From positions 62,001 through 126,000 of the forward strand of contig JAVBLU010000001.1 of NCBI GenBank assembly GCA_031553225.1: a stretch of 64,000 bases of DNA, read 5' to 3'. The notes beneath the pieces are model-generated. The model saw only the letters and a program-made list of their open reading frames with translations. It did no database searches and was not told the origin of the DNA. Of this stretch, positions 34,645 through 44,767 are shown one piece after another. The position numbers and the translations under genes are program-made. Every line of letters begins with the position of its first letter. Positions within the stretch are counted from its first letter, which is position 1. The DNA comes from JAVBLU01 sp031553225 (GTDB lineage Bacteria > Bacillota > Clostridia > Christensenellales > UBA1750).

Positions 34645-36012
34645 TTATTCAGCCGTCTCGGATTCCTTTCTTGCCGTCTTTTTCGCCTTGGGCTCCTTGA
34701 CTTCCTTGGCGGGCTTGGCAGGCTTCGCTGCGGGTGCGACGGCGCGGCTCTTGAGGTATTCGATGGTCTTGTTGGCCAGCACGGTGTTGCGCAGGTACTC
34801 CGTGTCGTGGTCGTGCAGATCGGCCTTGTACTCATCAAAGCTGCGGCCGAGCTGCTCGGCCATGCGGGCGATCTCCTTGTCCATGGACTCGTCGTCCACC
34901 TGGATGTCCTGCTCCTTCTGCAGCTGCGCCAGGGCCAGCTGCGCCTTCACGGACTGCTCGGCGCGCGGGCGGAACTGCTCGCGGTACTGCTCGGCGGTCT
35001 GCCCGGTGTAGGCCAGGAACTGCTCGAGCTGCAGGCCCTGCATCTGGAAGCGATAGGTCATCATGCGCATCTGGTCGTCCATCTCGCTGCTGATCATCGC
35101 ATCGGGAATCTCAACCGTCGCGCGCTCGCACAGCGCTTCCACCAGGGCGTTTTCAAACTCGTCGGCGGCGCGTTTGTCGTTTTGCTCGCTGAGCTTGCGG
35201 CGCACGTCCGCGCGGTAGGCATCCAGCGTCTCAAACTCGGACACATCCTTGGCGAACTCGTCGTCCAGGGCGGGCAGCACCTTCACCTGGATGCCGTTCA
35301 CCTTTACGTGGAAGACGGCGTCCTTGCCAGCCAGATCTTCCGAGTGATACTCGGCGGGGAACTTGATGTTCAGGTCGCGTTCCTCGCCCACCTGCATGCC
35401 GATCATCTGCTCTTCAAAGCCCGGAATGAACTGGCCCGAACCAATGGTGAGGGTTTGGCCCTGCGCGGTGCCGCCCTGGAAGGGCACGCTGTCCACGGAG
35501 CCGGCGTAATCCAGCTCAACCTTGTCGCCATTCTCCACGGCACGCTCCACGCTCTCAAAGGTGGACACCTTCTCGCGCGCCTTTTCTATTTCAGCGTCCA
35601 CGTCGGCGTCGGTAACAGGATAGACGCTCTGCTGGGCTTCTATTCCGTCCAGCGAGGCCAGGGTTACCTCGGGACGCACGGCCACTTCGGCCGTAAAGAT
35701 GAACGGCTTGCCCGAGCCGATCTGCACGATGTCCAGATCCGGACGCGAGACGGTCTGCAGCTTCTCCTGCTCCACGGCCTTGTCGTAGGCCTCCGGGCAC
35801 AGCGCGTTGAAAGCTTCCTCATAGAATACGCTCTCGCCGTAAAAGTTTTCGACCACCTTGCGGGGCGCTTTGCCGCGGCGGAACCCCGGCACGTTCAGGC
35901 GGCCCACGGTTCTGCGGTAAGCGGTGCCCATCCCCTCGGCAAATTTTTCGGCGGAGAGCTCGATGGTCAGCTTAACCATCGACTTGGGGAGCTTTTCCAG
36001 CGTCACTTGCAT
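34645..36012 (-). CDS. tig: Trigger factor
   Basis: Ribosome-bound chaperone and prolyl isomerase. The 455-residue protein has the ribosome-docking signature GFRRGKAP near residue 43, an FKBP-type PPIase domain in the middle (VELDYAGSVDSVPFQGG; FIPGFEEQMIGM) and the helical C-terminal chaperone arms. It ends in a Lys/Ala/Glu-rich tail of about 25 residues. ATG 36012 follows GGAGGG by 10 bases. First gene of tig-clpP-clpX. Confidence 0.95.
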   Translation of the reverse strand: MQVTLEKLPKSMVKLTIELSAEKFAEGMGTAYRRTVGRLNVPGFRRGKAPRKVVENFYGESVFYEEAFNALCPEAYDKAVEQEKLQTVSRPDLDIVQIGSGKPFIFTAEVAVRPEVTLASLDGIEAQQSVYPVTDADVDAEIEKAREKVSTFESVERAVENGDKVELDYAGSVDSVPFQGGTAQGQTLTIGSGQFIPGFEEQMIGMQVGEERDLNIKFPAEYHSEDLAGKDAVFHVKVNGIQVKVLPALDDEFAKDVSEFETLDAYRADVRRKLSEQNDKRAADEFENALVEALCERATVEIPDAMISSEMDDQMRMMTYRFQMQGLQLEQFLAYTGQTAEQYREQFRPRAEQSVKAQLALAQLQKEQDIQVDDESMDKEIARMAEQLGRSFDEYKADLHDHDTEYLRNTVLANKTIEYLKSRAVAPAAKPAKPAKEVKEPKAKKTARKESETAE

Positions 36013-36076
36013 GTTCGGGAGTCCCTCCATATCTTCGCGTTTGGGCGGGATGCCCCGCGCACGCTTTCATCCTACT

Positions 36077-36105
36077 ATATTACCTCATTTCTGCAAAGAA
36101 TTCAA
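36077..36105 (-). promoter_or_regulatory. Promoter of tig-clpP-clpX
   Basis: Minus strand: -35 TTGAAT (36105-36100), 17-base spacer, -10 TAATAT (36082-36077). Confidence 0.55.
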
Positions 36106-36129
36106 CGAAAAAAAAGCGACGCGCCCCGC

Positions 36130-36155
36130 AAAAAGGCGCCCGTTCCGCGGGCGCC
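36130..36155 (-). terminator. Intrinsic terminator of the hydrogenase-chemotaxis fusion gene
   Basis: Minus-strand stem GGCGCCCG / CGGGCGCC with a 5-base loop, followed by TTTTT. About 100 bases after the stop. Confidence 0.85.
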
Positions 36156-36252
36156 TGCGCATGAAGCTGAACGGGCCGGGGGCGTAGGCGGGCGCAGGGC
36201 GGCGCCTCTGCGGCTCGGCGCGCCGTTCACGCGGCGCATAAGACATACGCGT

Positions 36253-38142
36253 TCATTCGCTTTGACCCTCATGTACGATGCGCGAGGCGGCGTCGGCGAT
36301 GCCTTGCTCGGTTTGGCTTATGGAGCGCACAGCCTCGCGGATGCCGGACGTGTTTTGCGATATGTTCGCCGTGCGTTCGTTCAAGTGCACGGCGAAACTG
36401 CGCACCTGTTCCAGGATGGGCACGATCGTCTCGTTGCTCAGCAGGATCTCCTTGGCGGATCCCTCGCTCTGCTCCGAGAGCGTCTTGATCTCCGCGGCGA
36501 CCACCGCGAAGCTTTTTCCGTGCTCGCGCGCGTGCGCGGCCGTCACCGAGGCGTTCATGGACAGCAGCTTGGTCTGCAGCGACAGATTGACGATGCGCGA
36601 GCCCATCCTGACGTATTGCTCGATGGCCGTGCCAAGTTGATCCACCACGTCGTTGAGCTTGCTTGCTATCTCCTGAACGGCCACGACCTCCTCGTTGATC
36701 TGCGCGACCTGCCCGGCCGTGGCTTCGGTCTTGCGCGATGAGCTGGAGATGGCCATGAAGATCTGTTCCACGTTGTCGGTTAGCTTTTGCGCCATGGCGC
36801 CGCGCTGGGCGAGCATCTCCTCCATCTCGGCGCGCTGATCGGCCAGCACGCTCTTGTGGTAGTTGGCGCAGTTCTCCACGTGATTGATGCCCTTGGCGAC
36901 GGCCTCTGCCATCTCGGCGCAGGTGTTAAAGCCGCATGCGCAGCAGTTGAGCTGACGCTGCTCGGCCGTGCTCTTATGCAGCCGCTCAAAGGCCTCCTCG
37001 CGCTGCCCCTGCGTAATGGCGATGGCCGGAACGGCTTTGTTCGTGTACGCGCGTATAAAATCCTCCAGCTGCAGCTCCTTGTCCAGCTGCGCGAGCGTCC
37101 GCCCCGTAAAGCCGCCCTTGCGCAGTCCGCGCGCCCTCGACATCGCGGACTGCTCGGCACCGTGCATCGCCCGGCTGACCGATAGGCCGTCCTGGTCGCG
37201 GCAGATGGCGCCCGTGCCCATGTTGCAGCCCTTCTGGCAGTTCAGAATATCCACGAGCACTGGACGGGCAGCGGACGTGCGGCAGAAGCCTTCGTACTCG
37301 TGCAAAAAGTGCTTTACCTCCGGCTGGCCCTCCACCTGGTACACCCAGGCGCCCGGCACGTGCCGCTGTACGTTCAGCTTCAGTCCGCCGGGCATAGGGT
37401 AAACAGACCCAAGACCGTGCCTGTCGTTGTCGAAGCGGTCGGGTGCGCTCTTGCGGTAATCGATACCGCGCTCCTCCAAGGCCCTGGCAAGCTTCTTGAA
37501 GGTGACGTTGTATTGCACCGCATCCTGGGTGTTTGTATCGGTAAATTCGTCTTTTTTTGCGATACAGGGCGACAGGAAGGCGATGGGTTCCTTTACGCCC
37601 ATGTATTTGCGCATATAGATGGCGCTGCACATGGCCGGACTGTGCAGGGGCGCCAGGCGGGGCAGCAGCGCCGGGTCGTGCTTTTCGATGTAATTGACCA
37701 CGGCCGGGCAAGGCTGGGAGATGAGCCCCTCCGCCTTGTTGCGCTGGATATAGCGCAGGTACGCCCATGTGCAAATGTCCGCGCCGAAGGATGTGTCGAA
37801 GAGCACGGTAACGCCCAGGGAGCGCAGCAGTCCCAAAACCCGCTCGTGATCCGCGAAATTGGAGCGTATGGCAGGCGCGGCAAGCACGGCCAAGCGCCGC
37901 CCGGCCGACAGCGCGCTCAGAAACGCCTCGGTGTCGTCCAGGTAATCGCGGGCGTCGTGCGTGCATGCGGCGATGCACTTGGCGCAGTTGACGCACTTGC
38001 CGCCGTCGATATAAATCTTGTTTTTCCCCGCCTCCATCACGGCGATGTTCGCCTCAGGCACCGTACACGCCGAGATGCATCGGTTGCAGCCGGTGCAGTG
38101 CTCGTTCGTGAAGATGAGCGACGATTCCGTACCCAAGACCAC
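36253..38142 (-). CDS. [FeFe]-hydrogenase-like sensor fused to a chemoreceptor signalling domain
   Basis: 629 residues, no membrane helix. Order: two [4Fe-4S] ferredoxin motifs (Cys16/19/22/26 and Cys50/53/56/60); an [FeFe]-hydrogenase H-cluster domain (about 85-360) with SQPCP (Cys145), SPCIAKKDE and CQKGCNMGTG; a four-cysteine Fe-S domain (CCACGFNTC...C, about 395-425); and a C-terminal methyl-accepting-type signalling domain (LLSMNASVTAAHA; GKSFAVVAAEIKTLS). The four H-cluster-binding cysteines are present, but the proton-transfer cysteine of catalytic enzymes (TSCCP) is replaced by Pro144. It is probably an H2 or redox sensor rather than a turnover enzyme. The first usable start is GTG 38142; a TTG two codons later fits the GGGGG ribosome site better. 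Confidence 0.9.
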   Translation of the reverse strand: MVLGTESSLIFTNEHCTGCNRCISACTVPEANIAVMEAGKNKIYIDGGKCVNCAKCIAACTHDARDYLDDTEAFLSALSAGRRLAVLAAPAIRSNFADHERVLGLLRSLGVTVLFDTSFGADICTWAYLRYIQRNKAEGLISQPCPAVVNYIEKHDPALLPRLAPLHSPAMCSAIYMRKYMGVKEPIAFLSPCIAKKDEFTDTNTQDAVQYNVTFKKLARALEERGIDYRKSAPDRFDNDRHGLGSVYPMPGGLKLNVQRHVPGAWVYQVEGQPEVKHFLHEYEGFCRTSAARPVLVDILNCQKGCNMGTGAICRDQDGLSVSRAMHGAEQSAMSRARGLRKGGFTGRTLAQLDKELQLEDFIRAYTNKAVPAIAITQGQREEAFERLHKSTAEQRQLNCCACGFNTCAEMAEAVAKGINHVENCANYHKSVLADQRAEMEEMLAQRGAMAQKLTDNVEQIFMAISSSSRKTEATAGQVAQINEEVVAVQEIASKLNDVVDQLGTAIEQYVRMGSRIVNLSLQTKLLSMNASVTAAHAREHGKSFAVVAAEIKTLSEQSEGSAKEILLSNETIVPILEQVRSFAVHLNERTANISQNTSGIREAVRSISQTEQGIADAASRIVHEGQSE

Positions 38143-38162
38143 GCCCCCAATTTTGCAACAAA

Positions 38163-38182
38163 AGAATAATCAGTGTTATTCT
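38163..38182. promoter_or_regulatory. Dyad upstream of the hydrogenase-sensor gene
   Basis: Inverted repeat AGAATAA-6-TTATTCT, 21-40 bases upstream of the GTG. A possible repressor or activator site; no regulator gene lies beside it. Confidence 0.4.
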
Positions 38183-38194
38183 ACATAGTCGAAT

Positions 38195-38243
38195 AAAGGC
38201 CGCCCTTTCTTTAGCGTTTCATAAAAACGCAAAAGGGCGGCCT
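38195..38243 (-). terminator. Intrinsic terminator of pyk
   Basis: Long stem with arms AGGCCGCCCTTT and AAAGGGCGGCCTTT (minus sense), ending in TTTATT. Confidence 0.75.
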
Positions 38244-38266
38244 ACCTCGTGATGGTGTGGAAACGC

Positions 38267-40015
<1,749 letters not shown>

Positions 40016-40072
40016 GGTTTGTCCTTCTTCTTTTCGTCATTTTGCAAAAAAACCAACATTCAATCCCATGTT

Positions 40073-40102
40073 ATCATACACCGTCATACACCGCTTCGTC
40101 AA
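40073..40102 (-). promoter_or_regulatory. Promoter of pyk
   Basis: Minus strand: -35 TTGACG (40102-40097), 18-base spacer, -10 TATGAT (40078-40073). Confidence 0.65.
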
Positions 40103-40107
40103 GCGTA

Positions 40108-40136
40108 TTGACATTCCCGGATATCTTTGGTAGTGT
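40108..40136 (+). promoter_or_regulatory. Promoter of the propeller-glycosidase/URO-D operon
   Basis: Perfect -35 TTGACA (40108-40113), 17-base spacer, -10 TAGTGT (40131-40136). It is back to back with the pyk promoter. Confidence 0.6.
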
Positions 40137-40192
40137 CATCGGGAAGCATGGGTTTTTATGCAGGGTATCGCGCAAATCGAGGAGGCCGCTTC

Positions 40193-41185
40193 ATGAACTT
40201 TCAGGAGCGCATTCTGCCCGTGCCCCGCAAGTCCGTTTGGGACCGCACGCAGGAGGGCTGGCTCGTGTGGTGCGCGTCCATGGTGGAGGGGCCGGACGGC
40301 CGCTTTTATACGTTCTATTCCCGCTGGCCCGCGCAGCAGCAACACAACGGCTGGGTGACGCATTCACAAATCGCCGTGGCCGTGTCGGAGGATCCCTTCG
40401 CCGCGCCGCGCGACACCGGCCTGGTGCTTGGCGGCAGCGGCAACGGTTGGGACGCGCACGTGACGCATAATCCGCAGGTCATCCGCTTCCGCGGCAAGTA
40501 TCTGCTCGTGTACACGGGCAACTGGGGAAACGGCGCGTACTGGGACCACCGCAACCACCAGATGGTGGGCCTGATGACCGCCGACCACCCGCTCGGGCCA
40601 TGGACGCGCTTCGACCGGCCCTTGCTGCCCCCGCGGCCGGGCATGCATGACGGCCTGCTCACCTCCAACCCCGCCATGTGCCCCACCGCGGACGGACAAG
40701 GGCTGCTGCTCATCTACAAGGCCGTTGCGGAAGGGCAGCCTATGCCCAAAGGCGGCGCCGTGGTGTGCGGCGCGGCGCGGTGCGAACGATTCGACTCCGC
40801 CCGGCCATTTGACGGCTGGGTGCGCAGCGACACGCCCATATTCGTGAACCCGCAGGAGCCATGGTCCGTGGAGGATCCAACCATATGGCACGAGGACGGG
40901 CGGTACTGGGTGGTCATCAAGGACTTTCAGGGCGCGTTTACGGGCACGGAAAAGTCCGATATGGCGCTGTTCAAGTCGGAGGACGGCTTTGTGTGGACCC
41001 CGGCGGAGCACCCCCTGGCCATGCCCCGCGCACTGCTCTTCGAGGACGGCGTGCGCGAACGCTTCCACCGCCTGGAGCGTCCCACGCTCATGCTGCGCGA
41101 CGGAAAACCCGCCGCGCTGTGTCTGGCCGGCTGCAGCGACCCGTCCGGCATGCCCAGCTTTAACGTGCGCGTACCGCTGCGATAG
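40193..41185 (+). CDS. Five-bladed beta-propeller glycoside hydrolase-like protein
   Basis: 330 residues, cytoplasmic. Repeated blade-like segments (VIRFRGKYLLVYTG; WSVEDPTIWHEDGRYWVVIKD; MLRDGKPAALCLAG) fit the clan of beta-propeller glycosidases and phosphorylases (GH43/32/68/130 type). The Glu-Asp in WSVEDPT is a candidate catalytic pair. GGAGG lies 8 bases before ATG 40193. The exact family and substrate cannot be fixed by eye. It forms a two-gene operon with a URO-D-like protein. Confidence 0.75.
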   Translation: MNFQERILPVPRKSVWDRTQEGWLVWCASMVEGPDGRFYTFYSRWPAQQQHNGWVTHSQIAVAVSEDPFAAPRDTGLVLGGSGNGWDAHVTHNPQVIRFRGKYLLVYTGNWGNGAYWDHRNHQMVGLMTADHPLGPWTRFDRPLLPPRPGMHDGLLTSNPAMCPTADGQGLLLIYKAVAEGQPMPKGGAVVCGAARCERFDSARPFDGWVRSDTPIFVNPQEPWSVEDPTIWHEDGRYWVVIKDFQGAFTGTEKSDMALFKSEDGFVWTPAEHPLAMPRALLFEDGVRERFHRLERPTLMLRDGKPAALCLAGCSDPSGMPSFNVRVPLR

Positions 41186-41212
41186 CGCTCTGAAGCAGAA
41201 GGAGAGATGCCC

Positions 41213-42289
41213 ATGCGCTTTGTGGAGGATTGGGACAAACGCCGCGTGCGCCTTGAGGCCCTATGGGCGCGCGAGGTCATCGGCCGCCCGTGCGTCGCCT
41301 TTGCCGTGCCCAGGGACGGCTGCCCGCCCGCCCCGCAGATCGCGCCCGCCGAATCGGACGCGGAGCGCGAGCGCCGCGCCTACGACGCCGCCTTCCAGCA
41401 CGAGCGCAACATCGAGCGTTTTTCCCGCACCTTCTTCGCGGGCGACGCCTTCCCCAGCCACTTCCCTAACTTTGGCACGGCCGGGCACGCCAAGTACTTT
41501 CGCGGCTGCCGCTATCACTTCTCGCCCGGCACGGTGTGGTACGACCCTACGCTTGCGGATGATGAGGCGCCGGTGTACGAGGGCATGAACGGCATGCTCG
41601 CCCGCGAACTGCAGCTGATGGAAGCCCTTTCCGCCCTGTGCAAGGACGATTATCTGCTGGCCATGCCGGACAATTGCGGCGTGCTGGACGCCCTGGCGCA
41701 CCTGCGCGGATCTGAGCGGCTGCTGACGGACATGCACGATCGGCCGGAGTGGATCGACGAGACGATGAAGACGCTCTGCAGCGGCATGATGGACGGCACC
41801 GGACGCATCTTCGCGGCCGCTGCTCCCGCCTGCGATGGCGGCAGCGCGCAGGGGTGGATGGGCACCTGGTCCGCCGGGCGACACCTGCAGCTGCAGGTGG
41901 ATTGCTCGGTGATGCTCTCGCCCAAGCAGTTCGAGCGCTTCGCCCTGCCCGAGCTTACGCGGCTTGCCCGATGGCTCGACCAGGCGGTCTACCACTTGGA
42001 CGGCCAGGAACAGATCCGCCACCTGCCGTGCATTCTGTCCGTGCCGAACATCCGCATGATCCAGTGGACACCCGTGGACGGCCAGCCCAAGACCTCGGCC
42101 TTCCTGCCCGTGCTGCAGCAAATTCAGGCCGCCGGCCGCGGGCTTGTGCTGATGCCGCAGAAGGAAGAGCTGCCGGCGTTGCTGGAGGGCCTTGCGCCCG
42201 GCGGCGTGATCTACAATGTGCGCGGCGTGCAGACGCAGGCCGAGGCGGCCGATGTGATGGCTTTCGTGGAGCGCCGTCACCGCCGCTAG
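41213..42289 (+). CDS. URO-D-like TIM-barrel protein, third copy
   Basis: About 358 residues, distantly related to the tandem pair at 12321-14822. Matching positions include LLAMPDNCGVLDALAHLRGSE/ERLLTDMHDRPEWIDE and LPCILSVPNIRMIQWTPVDG. The GCCExLHDR and CSPWC cysteines of the pair are replaced here by HLDGQEQIRH and QWTPV. So it is a separate subfamily without those cysteines. AGAAGGAG lies 8 bases before ATG 41213; an ATG at 41207 is too close to that site. It follows a propeller glycosidase by 27 bases. Function unknown. Confidence 0.75.
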   Translation: MRFVEDWDKRRVRLEALWAREVIGRPCVAFAVPRDGCPPAPQIAPAESDAERERRAYDAAFQHERNIERFSRTFFAGDAFPSHFPNFGTAGHAKYFRGCRYHFSPGTVWYDPTLADDEAPVYEGMNGMLARELQLMEALSALCKDDYLLAMPDNCGVLDALAHLRGSERLLTDMHDRPEWIDETMKTLCSGMMDGTGRIFAAAAPACDGGSAQGWMGTWSAGRHLQLQVDCSVMLSPKQFERFALPELTRLARWLDQAVYHLDGQEQIRHLPCILSVPNIRMIQWTPVDGQPKTSAFLPVLQQIQAAGRGLVLMPQKEELPALLEGLAPGGVIYNVRGVQTQAEAADVMAFVERRHRR

Positions 42290-42604
42290 GAAGCGGCGCA
42301 TCCTGACGGCGCGTCGCCCGAATGGCGGCCTGCTGCGGCGCTGCCCGGTCCTTTTCGTATCCCTTCGCAGAGCGCCGCCCGGCTGGGCCTCACGTTGCGC
42401 GCCGCCGGACAGCCTCTGTTTTTTCAGGCGGCGGCGACGCTTGCCGCCGCCCCCGATGCGGGACGATGGACAAAAGGAGAGGGACCGGCCCCACTGGGCC
42501 GGTCCCTCCGCGCTTGTCCGCCGGTGCGTCTCACGCCTCCCCGGCTTGCCGGGCCTTTTCCTGCGCGCTCCGCCGCGCCCGGAAGGAAGGGCCCGAACCG
42601 TTCC
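42290..42604. other. Intergenic region between convergent genes
   Basis: 315 bases between the URO-D-like gene (plus) and the LysM gene (minus). I see only the strong hairpin at 42472-42508 and no supported gene. The plus-strand frames that are open here have no ribosome site. Confidence 0.5.
42472..42508 (-). terminator. Intrinsic terminator of the LysM gene
   Basis: 12-bp stem (AGGGACCGGCCC / GGGCCGGTCCCT, loop of four), with TCCTTTTG on the 3' side in minus sense. Confidence 0.7.
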
Positions 42605-43105
42605 TCACGCCGGTATGAGCAGCCGCTGCCCGGGGTAGATAGGCGTCCCGGTCGGCAGGCGGTTGATGTAGGCCAGTTCCCGCTCGTCCGCGTGGTACGC
42701 CGCCGCGATGTCGCGCAGGCTCTCTTCGCTGCGCACAGTGTGCATACGGGTCACCTCGGGCTTCTCCGGCACGCGCAGGCGCTGGCCAGGGCGCGCGTCC
42801 GCCGGACGCTCAATGTCGTTCTCCAGCATAAGCAGGCGCAGCGTGCTACCCGCGCGCGCTGCGGCTTGGTAGATCGTCTCCCCCGCCGCAAGCACCACGC
42901 CCTCCCCCGCCTCTTCGGACGGCAGGTGGGGGCAAGGGCCGCGCCCCACGCAGAAGCTGGGCTTGGGTCTCAAAAACAGCAGGCCGGGGCGCATGTCGTA
43001 ATGGGACAGGCCGTTTGCCCGCAGAATCATGCAGTAAGGCACGCCACACCGCGCGGAGAGCGCCTCCGGCGTATCGTCCTGCAGCACTTGCATCACATTG
43101 TCCAC
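42605..43105 (-). CDS. LysM-repeat protein
   Basis: About 166 residues with three LysM-like units: a degenerate first (DTPEALSARCGVPYCMILRANGL), a middle one (GETIYQAAARAGSTLRLLMLEND) and a clear last (HTVRSEESLRDIAAAYHADERELAYINRL, ending GQRLLIPA). LysM binds N-acetylglucosamine polymers, so peptidoglycan or spore-coat attachment is likely. There is no signal peptide or catalytic domain, as in some spore-associated LysM proteins. GTG 43105 has GGGAGG 8 bases upstream; an ATG at 43111 is only 2 bases from that site. Confidence 0.75.
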   Translation of the reverse strand: MDNVMQVLQDDTPEALSARCGVPYCMILRANGLSHYDMRPGLLFLRPKPSFCVGRGPCPHLPSEEAGEGVVLAAGETIYQAAARAGSTLRLLMLENDIERPADARPGQRLRVPEKPEVTRMHTVRSEESLRDIAAAYHADERELAYINRLPTGTPIYPGQRLLIPA

Positions 43106-43273
43106 GCGCATCGCCTCCCATGTCGCTTCAGTGGCAGGATATGCAGCGTTTGGGACCTCGTGCGTGTCCTGCGCCACCTGCCGCCTTCCAAGCAGCATAC
43201 AGGGCGCGCGGGCAGGGGAAAAGCGCGCGATGCCCACGCCGCCAACGGCGGTCGGCCCGATTCCGCGCGGATG

Positions 43274-44212
43274 CTACAGATCCTCGTCCAGCGGCGCGTA
43301 CTGCGCATAGTCCGGGTCGTCAAAGTGCCACCACTCGTTGGAGATGGTGGTAAACCCGGCTTCCACCATGGCCTGCGTCAACAGCTTGCGGTTGGCGGCC
43401 TCCTCCTTGGTGCAGCCCGCGTAGGCGCGCGTCGCGCGCTGCGTCATTTCGTCGTAGCCGGAGGGCATAGGCAGCTCGCGGCCGTCCATGTCCGCCAGCG
43501 TCACATCTACGGCTGCGCCGCGGTTATGGCGTGAGACGCCCTTGGCGACGTAGCTTTTGTCCGTGGCGAGGTCGTACAAAATCTGCTGATAACGCTTTGG
43601 GCGATAGGCGTCCAGCACCATGATGCGCACGCCCGCCTCCAGCAAGATGGCCTGCGCGTCCGCAAGTTTCTGTGCCGTGCCCGGCCGCAGGAAGGACGCA
43701 TCGGAGGGGTAGACGCGCTTGCCCATAAAGTTTTGGTCTGTGGCATAGCGCATATCGATGATCAGGTTCTCGTCCAAGCCGCGCAAGTTCGTCAGTCCCG
43801 CCTCGCTCAGGCGCGGTTCGGCCAAAGCGCGCGCCGCCTGCATCTCCTCCAGGGTGAGAACCGGCAGCCCGCCCGCCGTGGCCGCAGGCACGGGCGAGGA
43901 CGACAGGGCAGGTGACGGCGCGGGCGTCCGGCCCGATGTGGACGGGGGCGCCGCAGTGGTCACGGGCGAGGGCTGCGGCGCGGCGGTACCCGAAGGCGTG
44001 GGCAGCCCTTCGGTCGGCGCGGGCGTCGGCTGAAGGATCGCCGTGGGCGCGGGCGTCGTTTCCGGCATGAGCGAGGGCCTTGGCGCCTCGCTCTGCGCAG
44101 GCGCCGACGACGCGTCCGGCGGAGGCGTTCCTTCGGGTGGACGCGCACACCCGTGCATGGCCGCCGTCACAAGCAACGCGCACGCAAGCGCCGCCCCCTT
44201 CTTGATAGGCAC
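43274..44212 (-). CDS. VanX/DdpX-type D-alanyl-D-alanine dipeptidase, surface-anchored
   Basis: 312 residues: an N-terminal signal peptide with possible lipid Cys22 (AAMHGC, a weak lipobox), a Pro/Thr/Ser-rich linker of about 85 residues, then a VanX-like zinc D,D-dipeptidase domain. The metal set SRHNRGAAVDVTL (His229, Asp236) and EWWHF (catalytic Glu293, His296) is complete, as is DAYRP. The long linker suggests reach across the wall. There is no vanA/H/R/S nearby, so peptidoglycan turnover or D-Ala-D-Ala recycling is more likely than glycopeptide resistance. Start GTG 44212, three bases after the GNAT stop. Confidence 0.88.
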   Translation of the reverse strand: MPIKKGAALACALLVTAAMHGCARPPEGTPPPDASSAPAQSEAPRPSLMPETTPAPTAILQPTPAPTEGLPTPSGTAAPQPSPVTTAAPPSTSGRTPAPSPALSSSPVPAATAGGLPVLTLEEMQAARALAEPRLSEAGLTNLRGLDENLIIDMRYATDQNFMGKRVYPSDASFLRPGTAQKLADAQAILLEAGVRIMVLDAYRPKRYQQILYDLATDKSYVAKGVSRHNRGAAVDVTLADMDGRELPMPSGYDEMTQRATRAYAGCTKEEAANRKLLTQAMVEAGFTTISNEWWHFDDPDYAQYAPLDEDL

Positions 44213-44215
44213 CCT

Positions 44216-44767
44216 CTATAGCCGCCCTTCCGCTTTCAGCGCATCGTATTCCTCACGCAGCATGGAGTAGAACGCCTCGTCCTTCACCGCGCCATTGTAC
44301 AGCGTGCGCGCGCGGCGCATGACGCCCTCCGGGGTAAACCCGCATTTCTCAATCACGCGGCGCGAGCGTTCGTTGTCGGTGTAATGGGCGATAGCCACCA
44401 CGGCCAGGCCCATCTCATCAAAGCCGCAACGAAGCACCGCTCTGGCCGCTTCGGTGCACAGGCCCTCGCCCCAGTACGGCCGGGCGAGCACGTACCCCAT
44501 CGTGCGGCAATCCTCGCCGCTGCGGTCGCGCCCCTTGTGCAGGCCGATGGAGCCGATCACCCGGCCGTCGCGCCGGTGCTCGATCGCCCATACCTCCCCG
44601 CCGCGTATGAAGCCCGCCACGATGCAAAAGGACTCGATCCGGCTCTCGTGCGGCTTCCAGCCCGCGTTGGGGCCGACGCTTGGATCGCGGGCATAGTCGT
44701 ACACGTCGTCCACGTCCTCGGGCGCAAACGTCCGCAGGATGAGTCGCTGGGTCTCCATGCGCGTCAT
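44216..44767 (-). CDS. GNAT family N-acetyltransferase (RimJ/RimL-like)
   Basis: 183 residues with METQRLILRTFAPEDVDDVYDYARD, the acetyl-CoA loop RPYWGEGLCTEAARAVL, and NERSRRVIEKCGF. ATG 44767 overlaps the dusB stop as ATGA, so the genes are coupled. The substrate is unknown. Proteins with this architecture acetylate ribosomal-protein N termini or small molecules. Confidence 0.88.
   Translation of the reverse strand: MTRMETQRLILRTFAPEDVDDVYDYARDPSVGPNAGWKPHESRIESFCIVAGFIRGGEVWAIEHRRDGRVIGSIGLHKGRDRSGEDCRTMGYVLARPYWGEGLCTEAARAVLRCGFDEMGLAVVAIAHYTDNERSRRVIEKCGFTPEGVMRRARTLYNGAVKDEAFYSMLREEYDALKAEGRL

Noticed and set aside
34609..36741. 710-codon plus-strand frame over tig and the hydrogenase gene end
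   Set aside because: Shadow of two well-identified minus-strand genes; it also crosses their promoter and terminator.
43960..44148. Tandem repeat array in the dipeptidase gene
   Set aside because: It is an irregular Pro/Thr/Ser-rich linker, not a periodic DNA repeat.
43274..44212. Vancomycin resistance locus
   Set aside because: Only the dipeptidase is present; there is no VanH, ligase or VanRS, and the neighbours are housekeeping genes.
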